A stretch of 64,000 bases of DNA from Kushneria pakistanensis (lineage in GTDB: Bacteria > Pseudomonadota > Gammaproteobacteria > Pseudomonadales > Halomonadaceae). Under the pieces are notes generated by a model. That model searched no databases and had not been told where the DNA came from. It saw only the letters and a program-made list of their open reading frames with translations. How positions within the stretch are numbered: the stretch's first letter is position 1; every line of letters begins with the position of its first letter. Of the stretch, positions 28,893-38,802 are shown piece after piece. The position numbers and the translations under genes were made by a program. Location of the stretch: the NCBI RefSeq assembly GCF_014652795.1, contig NZ_BMZM01000001.1, forward strand, positions 806,001 through 870,000, written 5' to 3'.

Positions 28893-30479
28893 ATGGCCGA
28901 TTGGCCCTGTGGTTTGCGTTTGCGGGACTGCCTGCTGACGGCGCTGCTGCTGTCTGTCTCGGCAACGGCACATGCCGTGGGCATTGCCACGCCGCAGGTC
29001 ATGTCCGGCTTCAATGAACCGTTGAAGGCGCGCGTGGCGCTGCTCGATACCGGCGCTCTGCGTGCCGGTGACATTCGGGTCAGTCTGGCAGACAGTGAAC
29101 GCTGGCAGGCCATGGACATCATGCGAAGCGCCGATACTGACACCCTGCAGCTGGCAGTCAACGGCACGCCCGGCCATCTTTATCTGGATCTTCAGGGCAG
29201 CCGGGCGCTCGTGACACCTTGGCTTGATGTGGTGCTCACGATCCGCTGGCCACAGGGAGAGCTGACGCCACAGCTGACCCTGCTGCCTGCTACCAGGGCT
29301 TCTCCTTCCGGAGACATGGCCACTGCTGGCACATCTGCCAGGCGCAGCACCATGAACAGTATTCCTGCAGCCTCCGCCCCTGTACCGAGTAATACAGACC
29401 GTGCGGGCGCTCCGGAGCGCTCGGTGCGTGAGGCGCCGGTCCAGGATAACCGACGTGTTGCCGCGCTTGAGGCAAGACTCGAGCGCCTGGAGCAACAGCT
29501 GCGTACCAGCCAGGAGGCGCAGACCGCGCTGATGGCGGGCCTCGAGTCGGTCAGGGCGCAGTCACTTGAGCGTCAGAGCACGCCGGACACCGCCGGGATG
29601 GAAGCACTGGCATTGAGCCAGCAGGCGCTGGAAACCCGGCTGGATCAGCTGGAGCAGACCAACGTATCTGCCTCTGCCGCCGTGTCTGTCTCTGATACCT
29701 CTGACGCTATCTCACAGCCTGCTGTGCCGTTACAGGAGGCCTCGCTTCAGGAAGCAGCAGCCGTTCCCGAGCAGTCCGATGTTGATCGGGATAACAGCTT
29801 TATCTGGGTCTATGGGCTGGCGGCGCTGCTATTGATGTCGGCAGGTCTCTGGGCGCTGGTACGCCGCTTGCAGCAGCGGCGTTATCGCCTGGTCAGCGCC
29901 GCGGAGCTTTCCCCGCTGGGAGAAGCATCTCTTCATTCAGAGGAAGCACTGGTGGCTGACAAGGGCAGCGAAAACCAGCAGGTGGCGGTCGGTACCGAGC
30001 AGAGTGCGGCCTGGACGGCGCATCGAGATCACATTGATGCCATCTGCAATGAAGCAGAGGTGTTTTACCGTCATGGTCGGCGCGATCATGCCATTACCAT
30101 GCTCCGGGAAGGACTTGAGCACTATCCGAACGATTTTCACCTGATACGCGCGCTGGCGGCGCTGGAGGTGGGTGGGGCGTACGATGAGATAAGCCACGAC
30201 GCTAACGATGGCCAGCAACAGAGCGCAGCAGCAGCGCTGATCGACGAGACACCGGCTCTTGCGCCGCGCTGGTCGCTACAGCCTGATGCCATCCATCACG
30301 AGGGCCTCGATGCAATGCAGGACATCCCGCTGAATATTGCCAACGACAGGGGCGCAGATTTTTCCCCGACGCCGGCGATAGATTTTCCTCGGGACTGGAC
30401 GCTGGAAGAGGTGGCATTCGAGAGCGTCGATACGGATAATGAGCGCCCCAATGCAGATCGTCTCTCTGGCCATGCCTGA
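28893..30479 (+). CDS. fimV: FimV-like protein, compact form
   Basis: A 528-residue inner-membrane protein in the position (asd - fimV - truA) that fimV holds in Pseudomonas. Domains: signal peptide (1-28), FimV N-terminal beta domain (29-134, GIATPQVMSGFNEPLKARV), a disordered linker, coiled coil from ~185 (RRVAALEARLERLEQQL), one transmembrane helix (~302-322) and a cytoplasmic TPR-like segment (~384-430, AEVFYRHGRRDHAITMLREG). No LysM domain and no clear FimV C-terminal helix bundle are seen, and the protein is far shorter than the ~900-residue Pseudomonas FimV, which supports type IV pili and polar signalling. Confidence 0.75.
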   Translation: MADWPCGLRLRDCLLTALLLSVSATAHAVGIATPQVMSGFNEPLKARVALLDTGALRAGDIRVSLADSERWQAMDIMRSADTDTLQLAVNGTPGHLYLDLQGSRALVTPWLDVVLTIRWPQGELTPQLTLLPATRASPSGDMATAGTSARRSTMNSIPAASAPVPSNTDRAGAPERSVREAPVQDNRRVAALEARLERLEQQLRTSQEAQTALMAGLESVRAQSLERQSTPDTAGMEALALSQQALETRLDQLEQTNVSASAAVSVSDTSDAISQPAVPLQEASLQEAAAVPEQSDVDRDNSFIWVYGLAALLLMSAGLWALVRRLQQRRYRLVSAAELSPLGEASLHSEEALVADKGSENQQVAVGTEQSAAWTAHRDHIDAICNEAEVFYRHGRRDHAITMLREGLEHYPNDFHLIRALAALEVGGAYDEISHDANDGQQQSAAAALIDETPALAPRWSLQPDAIHHEGLDAMQDIPLNIANDRGADFSPTPAIDFPRDWTLEEVAFESVDTDNERPNADRLSGHA

Positions 30480-30581
30480 AAGGGTGGGTGGCGGTGTCGA
30501 TGTGCCAATCCCTTACATAAGGGGTGCCGGCCGGGGAAAGCATGCCTGCCACGGCCGGGCACCCTCGCATTACCGAGTCAC

Positions 30582-31493
30582 ATGTCCCTTTTTACACGAC
30601 TGGATGAAAAAGAACGCGTCAGTGGACGTATCGCGCTGGGCCTTGAATACCGTGGCACGGCCTATCAGGGCTGGCAGCGCCTGAGTCATGGACCTTCCCT
30701 TCAGGCGTGTCTCGAGACGGCCCTGTCGCGCATCGCACAATCGCCCATTGAGGTCATGTGTAGCGGACGCACTGACAGCGGCGTGCATGCCACTCGCCAG
30801 ATCGTGCATTTTGATACGACCAGTGCCCGCACGCTGAAGGCCTGGGTCATGGGTACCAATGTCAATCTGCCGCGCGACATGTCCGTGCGCTGGGCATGTG
30901 CCATGCCACACGATTTTCATGCCCGCTTCTCAAGTCTTGCCCGCCGCTATCGCTATGTCATTCTCAATCAGCCCATGCCGCCGGCGCTTGAAGCCGAGCA
31001 CATGACCTGGCATCGAACCCTGCTGGATGAAAGGCGCATGCATCAGGCCGCGCAGGTGCTGGTCGGCGAGCATGACTTTTCGGGCTATCGCGCCGCCGGC
31101 TGTCAGTCGAGTACGCCCTGGCGTCACGTACACTTCGTTGAAGTCACGCGGGTGGGGCCCATGGTGGTCATCGATATTCAGGCCAATGCCTTTTTGCATC
31201 ATATGGTGCGCAATATCGCGGGTGTTTTGATCGCCATCGGGGACGGGCGCCGCGATATCTCCCTGGCGCGTGACATTCTAAAGGGGAGGGATCGCACGGT
31301 TTCCGAGGCGACCGCACCGGCGCAGGGGTTGCACTTTGTGGATGTGTACTATGATCCACGGTTCAATCTGCCGACCGAGCCGCTGGGCCCGGCTGAGCTT
31401 TACTTCAGCGGTGAATGGACCGGTGCGCGTGCGCTGCCCGTTTCCAACTACCAGCGTCCGGTCTATCGCGGTGAACCGGCAGGACACCTGTAA
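30582..31493 (+). CDS. truA: tRNA pseudouridine(38-40) synthase
   Basis: A 303-residue cytoplasmic enzyme that makes pseudouridine at positions 38-40 of tRNA anticodon stems. The catalytic Asp is Asp65 in CSGRTDSGVHATRQIVHFDT. The start region GLEYRGTAYQGWQR and NAFLHHMVRNIAGVLIAIG are typical. It sits between fimV and trpF as in Pseudomonas. Confidence 0.96.
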   Translation: MSLFTRLDEKERVSGRIALGLEYRGTAYQGWQRLSHGPSLQACLETALSRIAQSPIEVMCSGRTDSGVHATRQIVHFDTTSARTLKAWVMGTNVNLPRDMSVRWACAMPHDFHARFSSLARRYRYVILNQPMPPALEAEHMTWHRTLLDERRMHQAAQVLVGEHDFSGYRAAGCQSSTPWRHVHFVEVTRVGPMVVIDIQANAFLHHMVRNIAGVLIAIGDGRRDISLARDILKGRDRTVSEATAPAQGLHFVDVYYDPRFNLPTEPLGPAELYFSGEWTGARALPVSNYQRPVYRGEPAGHL

Positions 31494-31511
31494 TCGTCAG
31501 GGCACTTGTAC

Positions 31512-32144
31512 ATGCGAACCAGAATCAAGATTTGTGGACTGACCCGTGAGGCGGATGTCGATGCGGCAGTCAACGCCGGTGCCGATGCGCTGGGCTTTGT
31601 CATGTGGCCCGGCAGCAAGCGGGCCCTGACGATTGAACAGCTCGAGCGCCTGTCCGCCCGGGTGCCGCCCTTTGTGACCCGGGTCGGGCTTTTTGTCGAT
31701 CAGGACCCCGATCTCATTACCGACTGCGCGCCCTGGCTTGACATGCTTCAGTTTCATGGCAACGAGCCGCCCGAGGCCTGCGATCTTTACGGCATGAGCT
31801 GGCTCAAGGCGCTGCGCATGCGCGATGATATTGACCTTTATCAGGAAGCCGAGCGCTATCATCAGGCGCGTGGCCTGCTGCTGGATGCCTACCGGCCCGG
31901 CGTGCCAGGCGGTACCGGTGAAACCTTTGACTGGTCTCGCGTGCCACGTGATCTGGCGTTACCGATCATACTGGCCGGTGGCCTGACGCCGGATAACGTT
32001 GCCGATGCCATTCATCAGGTGGCGCCCCACGGACTGGACGTCTCCGGTGGCGTGGAAGCCGGCTTTGGTGCCAAGGATCATGACCTGATCAGGCGCTTCA
32101 TTGATCGGGCGCAGGGCGCTGACGGTTCCCCGGCCGCGCCCTGA
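31512..32144 (+). CDS. trpF: Phosphoribosylanthranilate isomerase
   Basis: A 210-residue TIM-barrel enzyme of tryptophan synthesis. The catalytic Cys/Asp pair is visible as IKICGLTREADVDAAV at the N-terminus and LFVDQDPD further on; phosphate binding uses ILAGGLTPDNVADAI and GLDVSGGVE. Starts at ATG 31512, 18 bases after truA. The usual partners trpB and trpA are not in this window. Confidence 0.95.
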   Translation: MRTRIKICGLTREADVDAAVNAGADALGFVMWPGSKRALTIEQLERLSARVPPFVTRVGLFVDQDPDLITDCAPWLDMLQFHGNEPPEACDLYGMSWLKALRMRDDIDLYQEAERYHQARGLLLDAYRPGVPGGTGETFDWSRVPRDLALPIILAGGLTPDNVADAIHQVAPHGLDVSGGVEAGFGAKDHDLIRRFIDRAQGADGSPAAP

Positions 32145-32227
32145 GCCTGATGCTGACAGGCGGTAGCAGAAGGTTATGCAGGTGTCCCTGTACGCCGGGC
32201 TGGCCCTCGCTACCGTCGATGATTGAT

Positions 32228-32270
32228 AATGGGAACATGCGCCACACGATTTTTTCGGCGCGCCCATTTT
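32228..32270 (+). other. Bulged hairpin in the accD leader
   Basis: AATGGG pairs with CCCATT and the inner GCGCC with GGCGC, separated by a 13-base loop containing T6, and the outer stem runs into TTTTAAAA. It lies 39 bases before accD and could be a weak terminator or regulatory leader structure. Confidence 0.45.
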
Positions 32271-32308
32271 AAAAGACTGACCATCAACGATATGGAAGCC
32301 CTTTCTCG

Positions 32309-33241
32309 ATGAGCTGGCTCGACAAGATTGTTCCTTCAATGGGGCGTACTGCCCGTACCGATCGTCGCAACAACATCCCCGACGGCCTGTGGCGTAAATG
32401 TCCCAATTGTGAGGCTGTCCTTTATCGGCCCGAGCTTGAGCGGCATCACAATGTCTGCCCCAAGTGTGACCACCATCTGCGTCTGAACGCCCGTCGTCGC
32501 CTTTCCTGGTTTCTGGATAGCGAAGGACGCGAAGAGGTCGCGGCTCAGCTTGAGCCAGTAGATCGCCTCAAGTTTCGTGATTCCAAGAAGTACAAGGATC
32601 GTCTGGCCGGTGCGCAGAAAGCCACCGAAGAAAAGGATGCCCTGGTCGTCATGAAGGGCACGCTGGATGGCCTGCCGGTGGTGGCCGTGGCGTTCGAGTT
32701 CGAGTTCATGGGCGGTTCCATGGGCAGCGTGGTCGGTGAGAAGTTCGTACGTGCCGCCACCATCGCGCGTGAAGAGAAGCGTCCGCTGGTCTGCTTCGCT
32801 GCCTCCGGCGGCGCGCGCATGCAGGAAGCCCTTTTCTCGCTAATGCAGATGGCCAAGACCTCGGCGGCGCTGGAGCGCCTGCGTGAAGCCGGTACTCCCT
32901 ACATCTCGGTGCTGACGGATCCGGTCTTTGGCGGCGTGTCGGCCTCACTGGCGATGCTGGGTGATCTCAACGTGGCCGAACCCAATGCACTGATCGGTTT
33001 TGCCGGTCCGCGCGTCATCGAGCAGACCGTACGTGAAAAGCTGCCCGAGGGCTTCCAGCGCAGTGAGTTTCTGCTGGAGCACGGCACGGTCGACATGATC
33101 ATTCACCGCAGCGAGATGCGCACCCGTCTGGGACGCATTCTGCGTACGCTGACCGATCGCCCCTCTGAACCTGCCGTCACCATGTTTGAAGACGTGGAAG
33201 GTGACGACGGGGCGCCGTACAGCGCCGAGACCGCGCGCTGA
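32309..33241 (+). CDS. accD: Acetyl-CoA carboxylase, carboxyltransferase beta subunit
   Basis: A 310-residue subunit of the carboxyltransferase that makes malonyl-CoA. It opens with the zinc ribbon (CPNCEAVL and CPKCDHHL, four Cys) and continues with the crotonase-like core: [33 protein letters not shown] and [21 protein letters not shown] precedes the ATG. folC follows 5 bases later, so they are cotranscribed. Confidence 0.97.
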   Translation: MSWLDKIVPSMGRTARTDRRNNIPDGLWRKCPNCEAVLYRPELERHHNVCPKCDHHLRLNARRRLSWFLDSEGREEVAAQLEPVDRLKFRDSKKYKDRLAGAQKATEEKDALVVMKGTLDGLPVVAVAFEFEFMGGSMGSVVGEKFVRAATIAREEKRPLVCFAASGGARMQEALFSLMQMAKTSAALERLREAGTPYISVLTDPVFGGVSASLAMLGDLNVAEPNALIGFAGPRVIEQTVREKLPEGFQRSEFLLEHGTVDMIIHRSEMRTRLGRILRTLTDRPSEPAVTMFEDVEGDDGAPYSAETAR

Positions 33242-33246
33242 TTGCC

Positions 33247-34512
33247 ATGTCGCGCACATTGACACAGTGGCTTGCCCACCTCGAAAAATTGCACCCGGTT
33301 GCCATTGATCTGGGGCTTGAGCGCATTCGTATCGTGGCCGAGCGACTGGGACTGCTGGACGGCCCCATTGCACGGCAGGTAGTGACCGTAGCCGGTACCA
33401 ACGGCAAGGGGTCAACCGTGGCCATGCTGGACGCCGTGACACGAGCCCATGGCTTGAGTACTGCCAGCTATACCTCGCCGCATTTGCTGCGCTATAACGA
33501 ACGTCTGCGGCTGAATGGCGAAGAGGTCAGCGATGAGTCGTTGATTGATGCCTTTGAGCGCATCGAGGCCGTACGCGCTGATACCGGGCTGACCTATTTC
33601 GAGATGGGCACGCTGGCCGCACTTGTCATCATTCGGGATCGCGCACCGGATATCGCCATTCTGGAAGTCGGACTCGGCGGGCAGCTGGATGCCACCAATA
33701 TCATCGATGCCAATGTCGGCATCGTGACCAGCGTAGCACTCGATCATGCCGATTTTCTCGGCACCGATATCGAAAGGATCGGGGTCGAGAAGGCCGGCAT
33801 TCTGCGTGCCGGCCGACCGGCCATTCTGGGCAGTCGCCAGATGGTCGCCAGTGTCGCGGCTCATGCCGCTGCGCTGCCCGTTTCCCGCGCGCTGGTGCTG
33901 GGGCAGGACTTTGACTGGCAGCGCGAGGCAGACGGCTGCTGGCAGTGGCATCGCGCCGGCGATGAGACAGCGCCGGTGTGGCAGCATCTGCCAGACCCGG
34001 GGCTGCCGCTGGATAATGCCGCCAGTGTGCTGGCAGCGCTCGAGGCACTGGGCATGACGCTTGAAGCCCCGAGTCTGGCGCAGGCATTTTCCGGCATTTG
34101 CCTGGCAGGGCGGATGCAGCGCATCGACCGTTACTGTCTGGATGTCGCCCACAACCCACACGCGGCCACGTACGTAGCCGCTCAGCTGTCACGAAGGCCT
34201 GTGACGCGGCGCGTAGCGCTGCTGGGGATGCTGGGCGACAAGGATGCCGAAGGCGTGATCGAAGCGCTCTGGCCGGTCGTGGATGACTGGCTGCCGGTGA
34301 CGCTGTCGGGCACACGTGCGCGGGGTGGTGAGACGCTGGCGGACATCATTCGTGCCCGTGGCGGGCAGGTCATTGCCGTGGCCGAGAGCCCGACAGCGGG
34401 TATCGACTGGCTTGAACAACATTCACAACATGATGACGTACTGGTTTGCGGCTCCTTTTTTACCGTGGCAGAAGTACTGGCTCGGCTCGAAAGGGGTGAG
34501 GGAACCGCGTAA
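33247..34512 (+). CDS. folC: Dihydrofolate / folylpolyglutamate synthase
   Basis: A 421-residue ATP-dependent ligase that makes dihydrofolate and adds glutamates to folates. The Mur-ligase P-loop is TVAGTNGKGSTVAML; SYTSPHLLRYNERL, LEVGLGGQLDATNI and the C-terminal LDVAHNPHAA are family motifs. It is sandwiched between accD (5 bases) and the SPOR gene (15 bases). Confidence 0.96.
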   Translation: MSRTLTQWLAHLEKLHPVAIDLGLERIRIVAERLGLLDGPIARQVVTVAGTNGKGSTVAMLDAVTRAHGLSTASYTSPHLLRYNERLRLNGEEVSDESLIDAFERIEAVRADTGLTYFEMGTLAALVIIRDRAPDIAILEVGLGGQLDATNIIDANVGIVTSVALDHADFLGTDIERIGVEKAGILRAGRPAILGSRQMVASVAAHAAALPVSRALVLGQDFDWQREADGCWQWHRAGDETAPVWQHLPDPGLPLDNAASVLAALEALGMTLEAPSLAQAFSGICLAGRMQRIDRYCLDVAHNPHAATYVAAQLSRRPVTRRVALLGMLGDKDAEGVIEALWPVVDDWLPVTLSGTRARGGETLADIIRARGGQVIAVAESPTAGIDWLEQHSQHDDVLVCGSFFTVAEVLARLERGEGTA

Positions 34513-34527
34513 CAAGGAGAGAGTCGC

Positions 34528-35271
34528 ATGAAATACGGCATGCGTGAGCGCATCAGCGGTATCGTCATTATCGTGGCCCTGGCCCTTATCCTGCTGCCGA
34601 TCCTGTTTGGTGGCTCAAGCGATGAGGAAAAGCGCGCCGATGATTCATCAATGATCATCGAACAGCCCATCGAAATGCCGCAGCGCAACGTGGAGGCCCC
34701 GCGGTCACCGCTGCCTGCCAGTGAAGACAGCAACGCTGAGGTCAGCGATCGCCCGGAACAGGCCAATCAAAGCAATCAGCTGTTCCCGGATCGTCAACGT
34801 GAATCGGCACCGGCACGCAGTGAGCCGTCATCGCCGCAGACTGCCACACGTGACACCAGCGCCCCCCGCAACAATGACAGCACTGCCGCATCGTCCAGCA
34901 GTAGCCGTGCGACATCGTCTCAGGGTACTTCCAGCAGTACTCAGCGACAGACGCCGGCGCGCAGCGATGATTCTTCGGGCGACCCGATCATGGCGGCGGC
35001 CAACCGTAACAGCACCAGTGCATCACAGCCTTCCGGCAGCGGTGGCTGGGCCGTACAGGCCGGCAGCTTCGGTCAGCCCGAAAATGCCGATCGTCTGATC
35101 GAACAGCTCAAGGCGCAGGGCTTTGCGGCCTATAAGCAGCCGCGTGGCGAGCTCAACACGGTCTATGTTGGCCCGTACGGCTCAACCGAAGAAAGTGAGC
35201 GGGCCCGTGCCCAGCTTCAGGAAAAGGCCAACATCAAGGGACTGATCGTACGCCGTGAGGGTGGTCAGTGA
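34528..35271 (+). CDS. SPOR domain cell-division protein, DedD-like
   Basis: A 247-residue inner-membrane protein with one N-terminal helix (ISGIVIIVALALILLPILF), a long Ser/Thr/Gln/Arg-rich periplasmic linker (~40-165) and a C-terminal SPOR domain (WAVQAGSFGQPENADRLI ... YVGPYGS). SPOR domains bind denuded glycan strands at the division septum. Position folC - SPOR - cvpA - purF matches dedD in E. coli and PA3110 in Pseudomonas. Strong AAGGAGAG site. The last bases overlap the GTG of cvpA. Confidence 0.9.
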   Translation: MKYGMRERISGIVIIVALALILLPILFGGSSDEEKRADDSSMIIEQPIEMPQRNVEAPRSPLPASEDSNAEVSDRPEQANQSNQLFPDRQRESAPARSEPSSPQTATRDTSAPRNNDSTAASSSSSRATSSQGTSSSTQRQTPARSDDSSGDPIMAAANRNSTSASQPSGSGGWAVQAGSFGQPENADRLIEQLKAQGFAAYKQPRGELNTVYVGPYGSTEESERARAQLQEKANIKGLIVRREGGQ

Positions 35272-35822
35272 GCTGGACCTGGATTGACTGGGCCTTTGTC
35301 ATCATTCTGGGCTTTTCCGTCCTGTCAGGATTTGCACGCGGATTCATTCGTGAGGGGCTTGGACTGGCAGCATGGATTGCTGCCCTGCTGGCAGCCCGCG
35401 CTCTGGCAGCGCCTGCCGCCGGTCTTTTTGCCGACTATATCGATAGTCAACAGGTTCGATTGGTCGTTGGGTTCGTGCTGGTGATATTTGTGGTGCTGTT
35501 GCTCGCCAATATAGTGATCAGGCTGCTTCATGCGATGATCGAATGGGTGGGCATGGGATTTTTCAATCGACTCCTGGGGGCCGGGTTTGGCCTGCTGCGA
35601 GGCGGTTTCGTTCTCATTTTGATTGTGGCCGTGGTCGGTCTGACGCCGTTGAGTCAGACCGCCGACTGGCAACAGTCGACATTTTTACCCTGGGTTGAGC
35701 AGGGGCGTGATATGGCCATTCGCCAGTATCAGCAGCTCGACAGGGATCAGACCCTCATGGATGAAGCATCGCAGCGCGCTCGAGAACTGCAGGGACATCT
35801 GCCAAGGCAGATGTCGCAATGA
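35268..35822 (+). CDS. cvpA: CvpA family membrane protein
   Basis: A 184-residue inner-membrane protein with four predicted helices (FVIILGFSVLSGFARGFIRE, then three more), the CvpA hallmark. It is needed for colicin V export in E. coli; the native role is unknown. It starts with GTG inside GTGA, overlapping the SPOR stop, and precedes purF as in most gammaproteobacteria. Confidence 0.9.
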   Translation: MSWTWIDWAFVIILGFSVLSGFARGFIREGLGLAAWIAALLAARALAAPAAGLFADYIDSQQVRLVVGFVLVIFVVLLLANIVIRLLHAMIEWVGMGFFNRLLGAGFGLLRGGFVLILIVAVVGLTPLSQTADWQQSTFLPWVEQGRDMAIRQYQQLDRDQTLMDEASQRARELQGHLPRQMSQ

Positions 35823-35881
35823 TCAAGCGATCAGTATCGCCGGCAACATGCCGGCAGTCACCGACAGCGAGGATGTAACGC

Positions 35882-37399
35882 ATGTGCGGTATCGTGGGCC
35901 TGATGGCCAACTCGATGGTAAACCAGGCAGTCTATGATGCGCTGACGGTGCAGCAGCACCGGGGGCAGGATGCTGCCGGCATGATGACCTGGGATAACGG
36001 ACGCTTTTTGCTGCGTAAAAGCAATGGTCTGGTGCGCGATGTCTTTCATACGCGTCACATGCAAAGACTCAAGGGCAACATCGGCATCGGCCATGTGCGT
36101 TATCCTACCGCCGGTTCTGCCAGTGAATCGGAATCCCAGCCGTTTTATGTCAACTCTCCCTTTGGCATCGCGCTGGTACACAACGGCAATCTGACCAACT
36201 CCGAGCAGCTTGTCGCGGAGCTTTTCAATACTGACCTGCGCCATATCAACACCAGCTCGGATTCCGAGGTGTTGCTCAATGTCTTTGCCCACGAGCTGGG
36301 CAAGCAGGGGCATCATCTGGAGCCAGAAGACATCTTCGATGCCATCCGCCGGGTGCACCGTCGCTGCAAGGGCGGTTATGCGGCAGTTTCGATCATCAAT
36401 GGCAAGGGGCTGGTCGCCTTTCGCGATCCCCACGGTATTCGCCCGATCGTGTTCGGTCGTCGCGACACGCCTGAAGGCCCGGAGTACATGATCGCCTCCG
36501 AGTCGGTAGCCCTTGATGTGGCAGGCTTTGAACTGATTCGTGACCTGGCGCCGGGTGAGGCGCTCTATATCGATATGGCGCGCAATCTGCATACGCAAAA
36601 GTGCATCGAAAATGCCCGGCTCACGCCCTGCATTTTTGAATACGTTTATCTTTCCCGCCCGGATTCGATCATCGATGGCGCCAATGTCTATGCCACACGC
36701 ATGCGCATGGGCCAAAAGCTGGCCGAAAAGATCAAGCGTGACTGGCCCGATCACGATATTGATGTCGTCATTCCCATTCCCGATACCAGTCGCACGGCGG
36801 CACTGGAGCTGGCGCTGCATCTGAACGTGGCGTACCGCGAAGGCTTCATGAAAAACCGCTATATCGGGCGTACCTTCATCATGCCGGGGCAAACCCAGCG
36901 TCAGAAGTCGGTGCGGCAAAAGCTCAATGCCATCGATATCGAATTTGCCGGCAAGAACGTGCTGCTGGTGGATGATTCCATCGTGCGGGGCACGACCTGC
37001 AACGAAATCATTCAGATGGCGCGCGAGGCCGGGGCCAAAAATGTCTACTTTGCCTCCGCAGCGCCAGCAGTACGCTACCCCAATGTCTATGGCATTGATA
37101 TGCCGGTGGCCATGGAGCTGATTGCCTTTGATCGCACGACCGAGGATGTCGCCGAACTGATCGGGGCCGACCGGCTGGTCTATCAGGATCTTGACGATCT
37201 CAAGGAAGCCGTCAGGGAGATCAATCCCGGGCTTTCCGAGTTCGATTGCTCGGTCTTTGACGGTCGCTATGTCACAGGAGATATCGATCCGGACTATCTG
37301 GCCCGGCTTGAAATCGCTCGTAACGATGCTGCCAAGCAGCAGTCCAGCGGGGGGCATGCGCAGGTGGATCTGCATAACGATGTCGAGGAAGTTGACTGA
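35882..37399 (+). CDS. purF: Amidophosphoribosyltransferase
   Basis: A 505-residue enzyme that catalyses the first step of purine synthesis (PRPP + glutamine to phosphoribosylamine). The nucleophile Cys follows the initiator Met ([15 protein letters not shown]), the Ntn glutaminase motif [19 protein letters not shown] follows, and the PRPP loop is [22 protein letters not shown] precedes the ATG. A terminator follows. Confidence 0.97.
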   Translation: MCGIVGLMANSMVNQAVYDALTVQQHRGQDAAGMMTWDNGRFLLRKSNGLVRDVFHTRHMQRLKGNIGIGHVRYPTAGSASESESQPFYVNSPFGIALVHNGNLTNSEQLVAELFNTDLRHINTSSDSEVLLNVFAHELGKQGHHLEPEDIFDAIRRVHRRCKGGYAAVSIINGKGLVAFRDPHGIRPIVFGRRDTPEGPEYMIASESVALDVAGFELIRDLAPGEALYIDMARNLHTQKCIENARLTPCIFEYVYLSRPDSIIDGANVYATRMRMGQKLAEKIKRDWPDHDIDVVIPIPDTSRTAALELALHLNVAYREGFMKNRYIGRTFIMPGQTQRQKSVRQKLNAIDIEFAGKNVLLVDDSIVRGTTCNEIIQMAREAGAKNVYFASAAPAVRYPNVYGIDMPVAMELIAFDRTTEDVAELIGADRLVYQDLDDLKEAVREINPGLSEFDCSVFDGRYVTGDIDPDYLARLEIARNDAAKQQSSGGHAQVDLHNDVEEVD

Positions 37400-37446
37400 T
37401 CCCCGTACCCGCGGCAGGGTAAGACAACGCTGAAGGGTATTCATTG

Positions 37447-37477
37447 AATGACCGGGCCACGCGCCCGGTCATTTTGT
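37447..37477 (+). terminator. Intrinsic terminator after purF
   Basis: AATGACCGGGC and GCCCGGTCATT around a 5-base loop, followed by TTGTT. It lies between purF and metZ. Confidence 0.88.
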
Positions 37478-37554
37478 TCATGACGATGACGGGCATGCCT
37501 GTCCCGGGCATTTGTCGTTGATGTCACGGTCTTCGACCATTCAAGGAAGCCACC

Positions 37555-38748
37555 ATGTTCGAAAAAGACGCCCAGGGCGATCATCTGCATCCGGATACGC
37601 TGGCCATTCGCGCCGGTCATCAGCGTACTCACGAGCAGGAGCACAGCGAGCCGATCTTTCCCACCTCAAGCTTTGTCTATGACAGTGCAGCCGAGGCGGC
37701 GCGCAAGTTTTCCGGCGAAGAGCCGGGCAATGTCTACTCGCGCTTTACCAACCCCAGCGTACAGACGTTTGAAGCGCGTCTGGCGGCGATGGAAGGAGCC
37801 GAGGCCTGTGTGGCCACGTCTTCGGGAATGGCTGCCATCATGTCAACCGTGCTCGGGCTTCTGGAAGCCGGCGACGAGATTGTCGCCTCAAGGGCGCTGT
37901 TTGGCTCCACGGTCAGCCTGTTTGCCAAATACTTTGGCAAGTTCGGCGTGGTGACACACTTTGTAGAGCTCTCCGATCTGGAGGCCTGGAAAGCGGCCAT
38001 GACGCCGCGCACCAAACTGCTCTTTGCCGAGACGCCTTCCAACCCGCTCTCGGAGATCGCCGATATTCGCGCGCTGGCCGATATCGCGCATGAACATGGG
38101 GCCTGGCTTGCCATCGACAACTGCTTTTGTACGCCGGCGCTGCTGCGCCCGATGGAGCATGGTGCGGATCTGATCATCCACTCGGCCACCAAGTATCTGG
38201 ACGGGCAGGGGCGCGCCATCGGCGGCGCCGTGGCCGGTCGCGCCGACCTCGTGAAGGAAGTGCACGGGGTAGTACGCACCTGTGGCCCGAGCATGAGCCC
38301 GTTCAATGCCTGGATTTTCACCAAGGGACTGGAAACCCTGGGGCTTCGCATGCGCGCGCACTGTGACAACGCCCTGGCGCTGGCGCAGTGGCTCGAGGCA
38401 CACCCCGGTGTTGAAAAGGTGCATTACAGCGGCCTGACCTCTCATCCACAGCATGAGCTGGCTGCACGCCAGCAGAGTGGCTTTGGCGCCGTGCTGGGTG
38501 TAGAAGTGAAAGGCGGTCGTAAGGGGGCCTGGTCGGTCATTGATGCCACACGGCTTTTGTCGATTACCGGCAACCTGGGCGATTTGAAGACCACCATCAC
38601 CCATCCGGCGACCACAACTCATGGCAGGCTGAGCGATGAGCAGCGCGCCACGGCCGGTATTACGGAAGGGTTGATCCGTATTGCGGTCGGGCTTGAGCAT
38701 CTTGAAGACATCAAACAGGATCTGGCGCGCGGGCTGGATGCGCTGTAA
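37555..38748 (+). CDS. metZ: O-succinylhomoserine sulfhydrylase
   Basis: A 397-residue PLP enzyme of the Cys/Met metabolism family that makes homocysteine from O-succinylhomoserine and sulfide. The PLP Lys is in HSATKYLDGQGRAIGGAV; YSRFTNPSVQTFEARLAAME and ATSSGMAAIMSTVLGLLEAG are family runs. The call metZ over metB/metC rests on synteny (purF-metZ in Pseudomonas) and this signature. AAGGAAG precedes the ATG. Confidence 0.9.
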   Translation: MFEKDAQGDHLHPDTLAIRAGHQRTHEQEHSEPIFPTSSFVYDSAAEAARKFSGEEPGNVYSRFTNPSVQTFEARLAAMEGAEACVATSSGMAAIMSTVLGLLEAGDEIVASRALFGSTVSLFAKYFGKFGVVTHFVELSDLEAWKAAMTPRTKLLFAETPSNPLSEIADIRALADIAHEHGAWLAIDNCFCTPALLRPMEHGADLIIHSATKYLDGQGRAIGGAVAGRADLVKEVHGVVRTCGPSMSPFNAWIFTKGLETLGLRMRAHCDNALALAQWLEAHPGVEKVHYSGLTSHPQHELAARQQSGFGAVLGVEVKGGRKGAWSVIDATRLLSITGNLGDLKTTITHPATTTHGRLSDEQRATAGITEGLIRIAVGLEHLEDIKQDLARGLDAL

Positions 38749-38759
38749 ATGATGCGACG

Positions 38760-38796
38760 CTGTCAGGGCTTCGGGGCCTTTCCAAAGCCCTGACAG
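38760..38796. terminator. 12-bp hairpin between metZ and LysR gene
   Basis: CTGTCAGGGCTT and AAGCCCTGACAG enclose a 13-base loop between convergent genes. No T run follows on the plus strand, so termination may rely on other factors. Confidence 0.55.
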
Positions 38797-38802
38797 ACAG
38801 GC

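Noticed and set aside
35858-37444. 528-codon open frame antisense to purF, and similar long frames antisense to asd and htpG
   Set aside because: Products are low-complexity, His/Asp/Gly-rich sequences typical of the opposite strand of high-GC genes, and the plus-strand genes are certain.
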